The notes under the pieces are model-generated. The model saw only the letters and a program-made list of their open reading frames with translations. It had not been told where the DNA came from and searched no databases. Positions 53,460-62,408 of a stretch of 64,000 bases of DNA are shown here, piece after piece. Position 1 is the first letter of the stretch. Every line of letters starts with the position of its first letter. A program made the position numbers and the translations under genes. This DNA is from Flavobacterium sp. 20NA77.7 (GTDB lineage: Bacteria > Bacteroidota > Bacteroidia > Flavobacteriales > Flavobacteriaceae): positions 1,488,001-1,552,000 of the forward strand of contig NZ_CP133721.1 in the NCBI RefSeq assembly GCF_031326205.1, written 5' to 3'.

Positions 53460-55259
53460 TTAGTCTATTTTATAACGTTTTCTGTCATTCTCGTTTAAGT
53501 AAATTTTACGTAGACGTAATGATTTTGGTGTTACTTCAACATATTCGTCTTTTTGAATATATTCTAAAGCTTCTTCTAACGAAAACTTGATAGCTGGAAT
53601 AATTCTAGCCTTATCATCAGCTCCTGATGAACGTACGTTAGTCAATTTTTTAGTTTTTGTAACGTTAACTACCATATCATCTCCACGAGAATTTTCACCA
53701 ATTACTTGTCCTTCATAAATATCTTCATTAGGATCAACAAAGAATTTACCACGTTCTTGTAATTTATCAATCGAATAAGGAATTGCTTTACCGTTCTCCA
53801 TAGAAATTAAAGAACCACTTAAACGACCTGGAATTTCGCCTTTAAAAGGTTGATATTCTAAGAAACGGTGTGACATAATCGCTTCACCCGCCGTTGCAGT
53901 TAGCAATTGATTTCTTAAACCAATAATTCCTCTCGATGGAATATTAAATTTTATAATCATACGTTCTCCTTTAGGCTCCATGCTTAACATTTCTCCTTTA
54001 CGAACGGTAACAAATTCTACAGCTCTACCTGAAACATTTTCTGGTAAATCAATAGTTAATTCTTCGATTGGTTCACATTTTTGACCATCAATCTCTTTGA
54101 TGATTACTTGAGGCTGACCAATTTGCAATTCATAGCCTTCACGACGCATGGTTTCTATTAATACAGATAAGTGTAATACACCACGTCCGAATACCATAAA
54201 TTTATCTGCTGAATCTGTTTCATTCACACGTAAAGCTAAGTTTTTTTCTAATTCTTTAGTCAAACGATCTTTAATGTGACGAGACGTAACAAATTTTCCT
54301 TCTTTACCAAAAAATGGTGAATCATTAATCGTAAACAACATACTCATTGTTGGCTCATCAATAGCAATGGACTGTAACGCTTCTGGATTTTCAAAGTCGG
54401 CAATTGTATCACCAATCTCAAATCCTTCAATACCTACTACCGCACATATATCTCCAGCAATAACGCTTTCAACTTTTTTACGACCTAACCCATCAAAAAT
54501 ATGTAACTCTTTAATTCTTGATTTGATCACTTTTCCGTCTCTTTTTACCAAAGAGATATTTTGATTTTCTTTAAGCTCTCCACGTTGTAAACGTCCAATA
54601 GCAATACGTCCTGTAAAACTTGAAAAATCTAATGATGTAATTAACATTTGTGGTGTTCCTTCAGAAACTTTTGGTGCTGGTACATGAGCTAATACCATGT
54701 CTAATAAAGGCTCAATGCTTTCAGTTTGATTTCTAAAATCTTGAGACATCCAATTGTTCTTAGCAGAACCATAAACAGTTGGAAAATCTAATTGCCATTC
54801 TTCCGCACCTAATTCAAACATTAAATCAAACACTTTTTCATGCACTTCTTCTGGTGTACAGTTTTCTTTATCTACTTTATTAATAACCACACACGGTTTT
54901 AAGCCTAAATCAATGGCTTTTTGTAGTACAAAACGCGTTTGTGGCATAGGCCCTTCAAAGGCATCTACTAACAAAAGTACTCCATCAGCCATATTTAATA
55001 CACGCTCTACCTCTCCACCAAAATCGGCGTGACCAGGTGTGTCAATAATGTTAATTTTTGTTCCTTTATAAATAACCGAAACGTTTTTAGACACAATTGT
55101 AATGCCTCTTTCTCTTTCAAGATCGTTGTTATCTAAAATTAAATCACCTGTATTTTCATTTTCACGAAACAATTGACAGTGGTACATAATTTTATCAACC
55201 AAAGTCGTTTTACCGTGGTCAACGTGAGCAATAATTGCGATATTTCTAATTGGAGTCAT
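53460..55259 (-). CDS. typA: Translational GTPase TypA/BipA
   Basis: 599 residues from the ATG at 55259 (MTPIRNIAIIAHVDHGKTT); an upstream start at 55304 is rejected because it would run into a T-rich leader. GTPase motifs AHVDHGKTTLVD, DTPGHADFGGEVERV and NKVDKENC, then translation-factor domains II, III, V and the BipA C-terminal domain. It binds the ribosome and helps 50S assembly and stress adaptation. rpsT lies upstream with a terminator between them. Confidence 0.97.
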   Translation of the reverse strand: MTPIRNIAIIAHVDHGKTTLVDKIMYHCQLFRENENTGDLILDNNDLERERGITIVSKNVSVIYKGTKINIIDTPGHADFGGEVERVLNMADGVLLLVDAFEGPMPQTRFVLQKAIDLGLKPCVVINKVDKENCTPEEVHEKVFDLMFELGAEEWQLDFPTVYGSAKNNWMSQDFRNQTESIEPLLDMVLAHVPAPKVSEGTPQMLITSLDFSSFTGRIAIGRLQRGELKENQNISLVKRDGKVIKSRIKELHIFDGLGRKKVESVIAGDICAVVGIEGFEIGDTIADFENPEALQSIAIDEPTMSMLFTINDSPFFGKEGKFVTSRHIKDRLTKELEKNLALRVNETDSADKFMVFGRGVLHLSVLIETMRREGYELQIGQPQVIIKEIDGQKCEPIEELTIDLPENVSGRAVEFVTVRKGEMLSMEPKGERMIIKFNIPSRGIIGLRNQLLTATAGEAIMSHRFLEYQPFKGEIPGRLSGSLISMENGKAIPYSIDKLQERGKFFVDPNEDIYEGQVIGENSRGDDMVVNVTKTKKLTNVRSSGADDKARIIPAIKFSLEEALEYIQKDEYVEVTPKSLRLRKIYLNENDRKRYKID

Positions 55260-55290
55260 ATTCTTTTTTTTAAAATATATATAAAATATA

Positions 55291-55316
55291 AAAAAAGCTC
55301 TCAAATGAGAGCTCTA
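55291..55316 (-). terminator. Intrinsic terminator of rpsT
   Basis: 7-bp stem AGCTCTC (55297-55303) with GAGAGCT (55308-55314), T run on the minus strand, 21 nt after the stop of rpsT. Confidence 0.82.
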
Positions 55317-55336
55317 ATTATCTTTTGCTTTTGGTA

Positions 55337-55588
55337 TTATAAAGCGTTAACGTGTCTTGTCAATTTTGACTTTAAGTTTGAAGCTTTATTACCATGAATA
55401 ATATTCTTCTTAGCTAATTTATCAATCATACCAATAACGATTGGTAATTTTGCAGCAGCATCAACTTTATCAGTAGCTAAACGTATTGCTTTGATAGCAT
55501 TACGTGTAGTTTTGTGCTGATATCTGTTTAACACTCTTTTTTTCTCGTTGCTTCTAATTCTTTTTAAAGCTGACTTATGATTTGCCAT
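55337..55588 (-). CDS. rpsT: 30S ribosomal protein S20
   Basis: Helical 16S rRNA-binding protein, 83 residues, Lys/Arg-rich. MANHKSALKRIRSNEKKRVLN is the family N-terminus and the C-terminal IHGNKASNLKSKLTRHVNAL is typical. It is downstream of two tRNA-Glu genes and is terminated before typA. Confidence 0.98.
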   Translation of the reverse strand: MANHKSALKRIRSNEKKRVLNRYQHKTTRNAIKAIRLATDKVDAAAKLPIVIGMIDKLAKKNIIHGNKASNLKSKLTRHVNAL

Positions 55589-55741
55589 TTTCTTTTAATT
55601 TAATTGTAATAATTTATATAAACTATTAGTTAAAAAAGAAAAACCTCCCACAATTATAAAAATCACTTTGGTTTTAACTAATAAAATAAAAAATTGAGAC
55701 ACTAACTTCTTATTTTATAAAACTATTTTACAACTAATTTG

Positions 55742-55813
55742 TAGCCCGTAGGGGAATCGAACCCCTCTTACCAGGATGAAAACCTGGCGTCCTAACCGAT
55801 AGACGAACGGGCC
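55742..55813 (-). tRNA. tRNA-Glu (anticodon TTC), copy 2
   Basis: 72 nt on the minus strand. Cloverleaf: acceptor GGCCCGT with ACGGGCT (one G-T pair), anticodon loop TTTTCAT with TTC, T loop GGTTCGATTCC. The discriminator base is A and CCA is not encoded. Identical to the copy at 55835-55906; the two are 21 nt apart. Confidence 0.95.
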
Positions 55814-55834
55814 ATTTGACCTGTTGTTTTATTG

Positions 55835-55906
55835 TAGCCCGTAGGGGAATCGAACCCCTCTTACCAGGATGAAAACCTGGCGTCCTAACCGATAGACGAA
55901 CGGGCC
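55835..55906 (-). tRNA. tRNA-Glu (anticodon TTC), copy 1
   Basis: Same 72-nt sequence as copy 2, and upstream of it in the direction of transcription. Both are probably cut from one precursor made from the promoter at 55933-55962. Confidence 0.95.
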
Positions 55907-55932
55907 ATTACATATTTTTTGTAATGCGAGTG

Positions 55933-55962
55933 CAAAAATACAACTATTTTTTATTTCTGCAA
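55933..55962 (-). promoter_or_regulatory. Promoter of the tRNA-Glu pair
   Basis: TTG (55962-55960), 19-nt spacer, TATTTTTG (55940-55933) on the minus strand, a good match to the Bacteroidota promoter, 26 nt before the first tRNA base. Confidence 0.75.
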
Positions 55963-56035
55963 GGCCTAATGTGAAAATTTTCAGTTTTTTTGAAAACCTC
56001 CGCTTAATGATATATTTATATGCCTTTTTTTGATT

Positions 56036-56186
56036 TCAGCAATCTTCAAATTCTTAATCTCGAATTCGTCAATTTCTTTCATCCCCAAACTGATTAGCTA
56101 TATCACAAAACATACAAAATTTCCACAAAGTTTCGCAAAGCAAATCTATTCATCACATTGAATTTTCAAATCTTCAAATTTCTTAA
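56036..56186. repeat. Degenerate 8-nt and mixed short-period sequence at the proS 3' end
   Basis: TTTTCAAA (56163) and TCTTCAAA (56171) and a third block TTTCTTAA (56179) are contiguous octamers, and the last contains the proS stop (56183-56185). Upstream, 56036-56090 and 56105-56145 have related CTTCAAATT and ACAAAGTTTCGCAAAG pieces. Apart from this and the promoter, the 276 nt between the tRNA genes and proS show nothing else I can support. Confidence 0.4.
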
Positions 56187-57661
56187 TACGCTTTAGCAAA
56201 CAAAACTCTACCCTTTGAAGGCGCTCCAGTGAAGACACATTTACCTACTTCTTCTACTCTATCCAAAGGAATACAACGAATGGTTGCCTTTGTCAATTCT
56301 TTAATTTTTTCTTCTGTTTCTGCAGTACCATCCCAATGCGCTGAGAGGAATCCGGTTTTCGTTTCTAATACTGAAGTAAATTCATCCCAACTATTTACTT
56401 CTGTAATATGTGTATTTCTGTAATCAAATGCTCTTTGGTACAAATCTGTTTGTATTTGTGCTAATAAATTTTGTAAATAAAGAACAATACCTTCTTTTGA
56501 AACAACCTCTTTAGATAAATTATCCCTTCTTGCTACTTCATAGGTACCATTTTCTAAATCATTTGGACCAATAGCAATTCGAACAGGAACTCCTTTTAAT
56601 TCCCATTCTGCAAATTTAAATCCAGGTTTGTGTGTATCTCTATTGTCATATTTAACAGACACTCCTACTTTGCGTAAATCGGCCATTAAATCATTTATTT
56701 GGGAAGAAATAGCTTCTAATTGTTCGTCTGTTTTATGAATAGGCACAATCACAACTTGTATAGGTGCTAAATTTGGAGGCAATACTAATCCATTATCATC
56801 AGAATGTGTCATTACTAAAGCGCCCATCAATCGCGTAGAAACACCCCAAGATGTACCCCAAACAAATTCTTGTTTTCCTTCTTTATTTGCAAATTTTACA
56901 TCAAAAGCCTTTGCAAAATTTTGACCTAAAAAATGAGATGTTCCTGCTTGTAACGCTTTTCCGTCTTGCATCAATGCTTCTATACAATAGGTTTCTTCTG
57001 CACCGGCAAAACGTTCTGTTTGGGTTTTCAATCCTTTTACTACAGGAATTGCCATAAAATTTTCAACAAAATCAGCATATACGTGCATCATTTTTTCAGA
57101 TTCTTCAATAGCTTCTTGACGTGTAGCATGAGCCGTATGTCCTTCTTGCCATAAAAACTCTGCCGTTCTCAAAAATAAACGCGTACGCATTTCCCATCGC
57201 ACTACATTCGCCCATTGATTAATTAATAACGGTAAATCTCTATAAGATTGCACCCAACCTTTGTATGTGGACCAAATAATGGCTTCACTAGTAGGACGAA
57301 CAATAAGTTCTTCTTCTAGTTTAGCATTTGGATCCACCATTAATTTTCCTGGATTTAATTCATCATTTTTTAAACGATAATGAGTTACAATTGCACATTC
57401 TTTTGCAAAACCTTCAGCATTTTTCTCTTCTGCTTCAAACATGCTTTTAGGAACAAAAAGAGGAAAATACGCGTTACTATGTCCTGTTTCTTTGAACATT
57501 TTATCTAATTGGGCTTGCATTTTTTCCCAAATTGCGTATCCGTAAGGCTTAATAACCATACACCCTCTTACTCCAGAATTTTCAGCTAAATCTGCTTTAA
57601 CCACTAATTCGTTATACCATTTGGAATAATCTTCTGTTCTAGATGTTAATTTTTTACTCAT
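56183..57661 (-). CDS. proS: Prolyl-tRNA synthetase (archaeal/eukaryotic-like type)
   Basis: Charges tRNA-Pro with proline. 492 residues, the shorter class (no editing insertion domain). Class II motifs: motif 2 around [28 protein letters not shown] and motif 3 [20 protein letters not shown]. The C-terminal anticodon-binding domain and a terminal GRVLFAKAY (the C-terminal Tyr of this class) are present. Start [20 protein letters not shown]. Divergent from the 57758 gene with a shared promoter region. Confidence 0.97.
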   Translation of the reverse strand: MSKKLTSRTEDYSKWYNELVVKADLAENSGVRGCMVIKPYGYAIWEKMQAQLDKMFKETGHSNAYFPLFVPKSMFEAEEKNAEGFAKECAIVTHYRLKNDELNPGKLMVDPNAKLEEELIVRPTSEAIIWSTYKGWVQSYRDLPLLINQWANVVRWEMRTRLFLRTAEFLWQEGHTAHATRQEAIEESEKMMHVYADFVENFMAIPVVKGLKTQTERFAGAEETYCIEALMQDGKALQAGTSHFLGQNFAKAFDVKFANKEGKQEFVWGTSWGVSTRLMGALVMTHSDDNGLVLPPNLAPIQVVIVPIHKTDEQLEAISSQINDLMADLRKVGVSVKYDNRDTHKPGFKFAEWELKGVPVRIAIGPNDLENGTYEVARRDNLSKEVVSKEGIVLYLQNLLAQIQTDLYQRAFDYRNTHITEVNSWDEFTSVLETKTGFLSAHWDGTAETEEKIKELTKATIRCIPLDRVEEVGKCVFTGAPSKGRVLFAKAY

Positions 57662-57711
57662 TATTGTTAATTTGGCACAAAAATTGTTTAATTTGTATTA
57701 ATTTAGTCCGA

Positions 57712-57742
57712 CAAAACTAATTAATTTTGCAATGACCAACAA
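57712..57742 (-). promoter_or_regulatory. Promoter of proS
   Basis: TTG (57742-57740), 20-nt spacer, TAGTTTTG (57719-57712) on the minus strand. Confidence 0.65.
57722..57729 (+). promoter_or_regulatory. -7 promoter element of the 57758 gene
   Basis: TAATTTTG matches TAnnTTTG, 28 nt before the ATG. No clear -33 element. It lies within the spacer of the proS promoter, so the two genes may compete for RNA polymerase. Confidence 0.5.
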
Positions 57743-57757
57743 TAAAAAATTGTATAT

Positions 57758-58798
57758 ATGATGACAAATTACCTTTCAACCCTAAAAACGAATAGATTTT
57801 TAATGCTATTTGTTGGTTCTATCGCACTGTATTCGTGTGGTTCATACCAAAATTCATCTTATTATGATAATGATGGCGTTTATGGCGCAGATACATCTAA
57901 AAAAGTAGTTTATCAAGAGCAAACTGCAAATACAAGTAAGTATGCTGCACAATTTCAATCGATGCGAGAAGAATATACTACAAATGAAACTTTTACTGAT
58001 GTAAACAACTATTCTACTCCTGTAGATACTGTAAAAACACAAACACAGAATTACGCAGGTTGGGGAAACAATCAAAGTAATGTGGTAGTTAACGTATATA
58101 ATAACAATCCATATTGGGGTTGGGGCGGATACTACAATTCTTGGGGCTGGAATAATTGGTATGGTGGTTATTATGGCAACAATTGGGGTTGGGGCTGGAA
58201 TAACTGGTATGGCGGCTATTATGGCAACAATTGGGGCTGGGGTTGGAACAATTGGTATGGTGGCTATTATGGCTATTATGGTCCTTATAACAACTGGGGG
58301 TGGAATGGTTGGTATGGCGGCTATGGATATGGCGGAAACCACATTGCATACAACCACGGAAGAAGAGGAAGTGTTAGCGGCTTTGCAAATGGATCAGATT
58401 ATTCTTCAGGCAGACAGTATAATGGAGGTGGAAGAAGAAGTGGTACAAGCGTTATGGAACCACCAAGAAGAGACACTGGCACACCAAGACCTGTAACTAT
58501 TGGACAACCTAGAAGTACAACAATTGGAGAGCCTAGATCCACACAGCCTAGAGTTTATTCTCATGATACGAATGGAACGGGAACACCTCGTCCAAACACA
58601 ACCACCCAACCGAGAACAGTTGAACCAAGAACAACAAGTCAACCAAGAACCGTTGAACCGAGAACTAATACTTATCCTTCAACACCTAGAAACTCTGATT
58701 ATGGAGGTGGAGGTAGATCTGGAGGTTTCGGAGGCGGAGGCGGTTTCGGAGGCGGAGGAAGATCTGGCGGCGGAGGCGGCGGAGGTCGTAGAGGTTAA
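57758..58798 (+). CDS. Repetitive Trp/Gly/Arg-rich lipoprotein of unknown function
   Basis: 346 residues. Lipoprotein signal (ALYSCGSY). After about residue 110 the protein is low complexity: three tandem copies of a 16-residue unit of type WNNWYGGYYGNNWGWG (about 126-176), then a basic segment with GTPRP, QPRS and repeated QPRTVEPRT motifs (about 235-310), and a poly-Gly/Arg tail. No catalytic domain. Likely surface or matrix material, or a scaffold binding polyanions; function unknown. A porin gene follows 36 nt downstream. Confidence 0.82.
   Translation: MMTNYLSTLKTNRFLMLFVGSIALYSCGSYQNSSYYDNDGVYGADTSKKVVYQEQTANTSKYAAQFQSMREEYTTNETFTDVNNYSTPVDTVKTQTQNYAGWGNNQSNVVVNVYNNNPYWGWGGYYNSWGWNNWYGGYYGNNWGWGWNNWYGGYYGNNWGWGWNNWYGGYYGYYGPYNNWGWNGWYGGYGYGGNHIAYNHGRRGSVSGFANGSDYSSGRQYNGGGRRSGTSVMEPPRRDTGTPRPVTIGQPRSTTIGEPRSTQPRVYSHDTNGTGTPRPNTTTQPRTVEPRTTSQPRTVEPRTNTYPSTPRNSDYGGGGRSGGFGGGGGFGGGGRSGGGGGGGRRG
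58143..58280 (+). repeat. 48-bp tandem repeat, about three copies, inside the 57758 gene
   Basis: Equivalent positions recur at 58147, 58195 and 58243, exactly 48 bp apart, with mostly third-position differences. The repeat encodes the 16-residue Trp/Asn/Gly/Tyr unit, so copy-number change would keep the frame. Confidence 0.85.
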
Positions 58799-58834
58799 TT
58801 TGGAATATAAGCATGTCAAACTAATAGCAAAAAA

Positions 58835-60373
58835 ATGAAAAAAACAATATTATCATTTATCTTCTTAGGATCATTAACTGGTTACGCACAAGAAACAACA
58901 ATAGCTGATGCTTTACGTTATAGCGTAGAAAATTTAAATGGCTCAGCTCGTTTTAGAGCAATGGGAGGTGCATTTGGAGCTGTGGGAGGTGATTTATCTG
59001 CTATCAATGTCAATCCAGCAGGTTCTTCTATATTTAACCACAATCAAGCTTCCTTATCGTTAAGTAGTTTTAATGTAAGTAACACCGCTACCTATTTTGG
59101 TAGAACAGCCAAAAAAAATGACAATACACTTGACATTAATCAAATAGGAGCTGTTTTTGTTTTTAATGATTATTCTAAAAAATCAGGATGGAATAAACTT
59201 ACATTAGGATTAAATTATGAAAATGCAAATAATCTTGACAACTACCTTGTAAGCGAAGGTTTAAACCCTACCAACTCAATTGGCGCTTATTTTTTAGATA
59301 AGGCACAAGGAATTGATGTTAGTTACTTAGCTTTACAATCCGGAGAAACCATTAGTGACTTGTATGCTTACTTGGGAGAAGAAGGGCAGTTTAACGCACA
59401 ACAGGCAATGTTAGGCTACCAAGGCTATATGTTTGACGAAAATACATCTACAAGCGCAACAAATGACTATATGACAAATGTTCCTATTGGAGGAAACTAC
59501 TTCCACAGAAATACTATTTCTTCTAAAGGCTATAATGGTAAATTTACTGCCAATTTTTCAGGAGCCTATGAAGATAAATTGTATTTAGGAATGAATTTGA
59601 ATTTCATGTTTTCTGATTACACTAGAAAGTCTTCTTTATATGAAAGCAATACAAATCCAGTTTATACTAGCGGTTCAACAGTTAGAGCCGCAAGATTTGA
59701 TAATCAATTGTACACATATGGGTCAGGGTTTTCTATTAATCTAGGTGCAATATACAAAGTACAAAAAAATGCCAGAATTGGTTTATCTTATGAAAGTCCT
59801 ACTTGGTACCGCTTTACCGATGAATTAACACAACGTCTACAAACAGAGGTAATAAATGCCAATGTTATATCTACTTACGATATTAATCCAGGTATTGTAA
59901 ATATCTATCCAGTATATAAAATACAATCACCTAGTAAAGTAACCGGAAGTTTTGCTTACATTTTTGGCAAATCTGGTTTATTGAGTGTTGATTATACCTA
60001 TAAAAATTATGAGAACACTAAATTTAAACCTAAAAACGATGAGTTATACAGCGCTTTAAACAACCAAATGCGCACTGTATTATCTAGTACTTATGAATTA
60101 AGAATAGGTGGAGAATATAAAATTAAACAATGGAGTGTAAGAGGAGGTTATCGTTTTGAACAAAGTCCATTTAAAAACAAAACTACCATTGGTGATTTGA
60201 CAAGTTATTCTGGTGGATTAGGTTATAATTTTGGAGATTCTAGATTAGATATTTCTTATACAAACAGCAAAAGAAGCAGTACAGAGGCATTATTAACTTC
60301 AGGCTTAAATGATAGAGCAGCTATTAATAGCTTAAATAACAATGTAACATTAACCTATGTGATTAATTTTTAA
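58835..60373 (+). CDS. OmpP1/FadL-type outer-membrane transport protein
   Basis: 512 residues. Signal peptide (LTGYAQET). The N-terminal FRAMGGAFGAVGGDLSAINVNPAG (about 32-55) is the FadL/OmpP1 plug hatch signature, followed by a 14-strand barrel ending in a Phe (LTYVINF). Hydrophobic molecule uptake, substrate unknown. The position 36 nt after the low-complexity lipoprotein suggests co-transcription. A terminator follows. Confidence 0.92.
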   Translation: MKKTILSFIFLGSLTGYAQETTIADALRYSVENLNGSARFRAMGGAFGAVGGDLSAINVNPAGSSIFNHNQASLSLSSFNVSNTATYFGRTAKKNDNTLDINQIGAVFVFNDYSKKSGWNKLTLGLNYENANNLDNYLVSEGLNPTNSIGAYFLDKAQGIDVSYLALQSGETISDLYAYLGEEGQFNAQQAMLGYQGYMFDENTSTSATNDYMTNVPIGGNYFHRNTISSKGYNGKFTANFSGAYEDKLYLGMNLNFMFSDYTRKSSLYESNTNPVYTSGSTVRAARFDNQLYTYGSGFSINLGAIYKVQKNARIGLSYESPTWYRFTDELTQRLQTEVINANVISTYDINPGIVNIYPVYKIQSPSKVTGSFAYIFGKSGLLSVDYTYKNYENTKFKPKNDELYSALNNQMRTVLSSTYELRIGGEYKIKQWSVRGGYRFEQSPFKNKTTIGDLTSYSGGLGYNFGDSRLDISYTNSKRSSTEALLTSGLNDRAAINSLNNNVTLTYVINF

Positions 60374-60397
60374 CTAATTAATTCAAAGTATATTTTT

Positions 60398-60427
60398 AAC
60401 GCTTACAATTAATTTGTAAGCGTTTTT
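60398..60427 (+). terminator. Intrinsic terminator of the porin gene
   Basis: Perfect 11-bp stem (AACGCTTACAA at 60398-60408, TTGTAAGCGTT at 60414-60424) followed by a T run. Confidence 0.87.
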
Positions 60428-60466
60428 CGTTTTACTATTTATCATATAAAAACACAAAAGTCATAA

Positions 60467-60557
60467 CTAGCCGCGGGAGTAGCGACATCAAAAAAGACAT
60501 GTCAATGGTCTTTTTTATAGAGCGAATGACGCGACAGGAAGCCTGTAAATAAAAAAG
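60467..60557 (+). ncRNA. Candidate structured RNA repeat (copy B)
   Basis: Begins CTAGCCGCGGGAGTAGCGAC, has an internal 9-bp hairpin (AAAAAAGAC 60490-60498, GTCTTTTTT 60508-60516), continues GAGCGAATGACGCGACAGGA. Shares TAGCC, GGGAG, GCGA and GCGACAGG-type pieces in the same order as the minus-strand copy at 30841-30892. GC content is well above the surroundings. Lies 100 nt after the porin terminator and before rimO. Confidence 0.45.
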
Positions 60558-60585
60558 TTTGTGCTACTAATCAAAAAGAAAATTG

Positions 60586-60593
60586 TAATTTTG
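60586..60593 (+). promoter_or_regulatory. -7 promoter element of rimO
   Basis: TAATTTTG (60586-60593), 30 nt before the ATG. A TTTG at 60558-60561 is 24 nt upstream, a slightly long spacer. Confidence 0.5.
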
Positions 60594-60623
60594 CAGTCAT
60601 TTTTAAGAAAAAAATAAAATCAT

Positions 60624-61934
60624 ATGAGAACAAAATCTTTAAAAAGCAATAAAATTAATGTGATTACATTAGGTTGTTCAAAAAATGTATATGATAGCGA
60701 AATATTAATGGGACAATTGAAAGCAAATGGCAAGGAAGTTACTCACGAAGCTTTAGAAGATGAAGGAAATATTATAGTTATTAATACCTGTGGTTTTATT
60801 GATAATGCAAAAGAAGAATCGGTAAATATGATTTTAGAATATGCAGAAAAAAAAGAACAAGGTTTAGTAGATAAGTTGTTTGTTACAGGTTGTTTATCTG
60901 AGCGTTATCGACCTGATTTAGAAAAAGAAATTTCGAATGTAGATCAATTTTTTGGAACAACAGAATTACCCTTATTATTAAAAGCATTAGGCGCAGATTA
61001 TAAACATGAATTAATAGGCGAACGTTTAACTACAACTCCAAAAAACTATGCTTATTTAAAAATTGCTGAAGGTTGCGACCGTCCTTGCAGTTTTTGTGCG
61101 ATTCCATTAATGCGAGGTAAACACGTGTCTACACCTATTGAAAATTTAGTGATTGAGGCTGAAAAGTTAGCCAAAAACGGCGTTAAAGAATTAATTTTAA
61201 TCGCGCAAGATTTAACCTATTACGGTTTAGATTTATACAAAAAAAGAAATTTAGCCGAATTACTTGAAGCTTTAGTAAAAGTAGAAGGTATAGAATGGAT
61301 ACGCTTACATTATGCCTTTCCTTCAGGTTTTCCAATGGATGTATTAGAATTAATGAAACGGGAACCAAAAATTTGCAATTATATTGATATACCTCTGCAA
61401 CATATCTCAGATAACGTTTTAAAATCGATGCGTCGTGGTACAACCTATGAAAAAACAACTCAATTATTACACGATTTTAGAAAAGCAGTCCCGGGAATGG
61501 CAATTAGAACGACCTTAATTGTAGGCTATCCTGGAGAAACAGAGGAAGATTTTGAATTATTAAAAAATTGGGTGACGGAAATGCGTTTTGAACGATTAGG
61601 CTGTTTTACTTATTCACATGAAGAAAACACACATGCTTATCTTTTAGAAGATAATGTACCTGAAGAAGTAAAGCAAGCTAGAGCAAATGAAATTATGGAA
61701 ATTCAGGCACAAATTTCATGGGAATTAAATCAAGAAAAAATTGGACAAACTTTTACCTGTGTGATTGACAGAAAAGAAGGTCAATACTTCATAGGCAGAA
61801 CAGAATTTGACAGTCCTGATGTGGATAATGAAGTTTTGGTAGATGCATCAAAATATTATTTAAAAACCGGCGATTTTGTGCAATTAAAAATTACAGATGC
61901 TACAGAATTTGATTTGTATGCTGAACCAATTTAA
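60624..61934 (+). CDS. rimO: Ribosomal protein S12 methylthiotransferase
   Basis: Radical-SAM enzyme that methylthiolates Asp in ribosomal protein S12. 436 residues. N-terminal cluster Cys in LGCSKNVYDSE, NTCGFIDNAK and GCLSERY. Radical SAM CDRPCSFC (CxxxCxxC) about residue 152-159. A TRAM domain at the C-terminus (about 370-436). The SKNVYDSE motif distinguishes RimO from MiaB. Monocistronic or with the YdcH gene 142 nt downstream. Confidence 0.95.
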   Translation: MRTKSLKSNKINVITLGCSKNVYDSEILMGQLKANGKEVTHEALEDEGNIIVINTCGFIDNAKEESVNMILEYAEKKEQGLVDKLFVTGCLSERYRPDLEKEISNVDQFFGTTELPLLLKALGADYKHELIGERLTTTPKNYAYLKIAEGCDRPCSFCAIPLMRGKHVSTPIENLVIEAEKLAKNGVKELILIAQDLTYYGLDLYKKRNLAELLEALVKVEGIEWIRLHYAFPSGFPMDVLELMKREPKICNYIDIPLQHISDNVLKSMRRGTTYEKTTQLLHDFRKAVPGMAIRTTLIVGYPGETEEDFELLKNWVTEMRFERLGCFTYSHEENTHAYLLEDNVPEEVKQARANEIMEIQAQISWELNQEKIGQTFTCVIDRKEGQYFIGRTEFDSPDVDNEVLVDASKYYLKTGDFVQLKITDATEFDLYAEPI

Positions 61935-62076
61935 ATGAAAAATATATTTTCAAATTGAATTTTCATAAAAATCAACAAACTACTTAATAAAGATTTTTTA
62001 GTTGAAATGACATTTGTCATATCGAAAGCGTTTTTTTGATTGTAATTTTGAGTATAGCAATTTAAACTCAAAACAA

Positions 62077-62313
62077 ATGATTACAAAGCACATCTTAACA
62101 CAAGAATTTCCTGAATTTGAGGGAAAAATAAATACCTTAAAAACAGAAAACACACACTTTAAAAAATTATTTCATGATTTTGATGAATTAGAACATGAAA
62201 TATTTAGAGTAGAAAGTGATTCTGAACCAGCTTCAGACGAAGCATTACACGAATTAAGAGTGAAACGTGTTCATTTAAAAGATGAAATATATCAATTTTT
62301 AGTCGCTCACTAG
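62077..62313 (+). CDS. YdcH (DUF465) family protein
   Basis: 78 residues from the ATG at 62077 (MITKHILTQEFPEFE); an upstream ATG at 62014 adds 21 unrelated residues and is rejected. Two-helix coiled-coil, acidic, with LKTENTHFKKLFHDFDELEHEIFRVE and HELRVKRVHLKDEIYQFL. Function unknown. Terminator directly downstream. Confidence 0.88.
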   Translation: MITKHILTQEFPEFEGKINTLKTENTHFKKLFHDFDELEHEIFRVESDSEPASDEALHELRVKRVHLKDEIYQFLVAH

Positions 62314-62339
62314 TATTGGCATTCATTTTAGTTTTAGTT

Positions 62340-62376
62340 AAAATCCTTTTATAGCATTATAAAAGGATTTTTTTTA
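62340..62376 (+). terminator. Intrinsic terminator of the YdcH gene
   Basis: A 14-bp perfect stem (62340-62353 with 62358-62371, arm AAAATCCTTTTATA), GCAT loop, and a T run. Confidence 0.9.
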
Positions 62377-62408
62377 TATTTGATAATCTTAACTGTATAT
62401 TATGTAAC

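Noticed and set aside
55259..55304. Upstream start for TypA adding 15 hydrophobic residues
   Set aside because: The extension is translated A/T-rich leader and the GTPase N-terminus is canonical from the ATG at 55259.
55742..55906. Two 72-nt direct repeats separated by 21 nt, superficially CRISPR-like
   Set aside because: They fold as tRNA-Glu cloverleaves with a promoter, and no further repeat or cas gene is present.
57854..58838. Open reading frames in other frames of the repetitive lipoprotein gene (Ile-, His/Ser-, Met- and Cys/Ser-rich products)
   Set aside because: They are by-products of GC-rich low-complexity codons of the real gene, have extreme compositions and no signals of their own.
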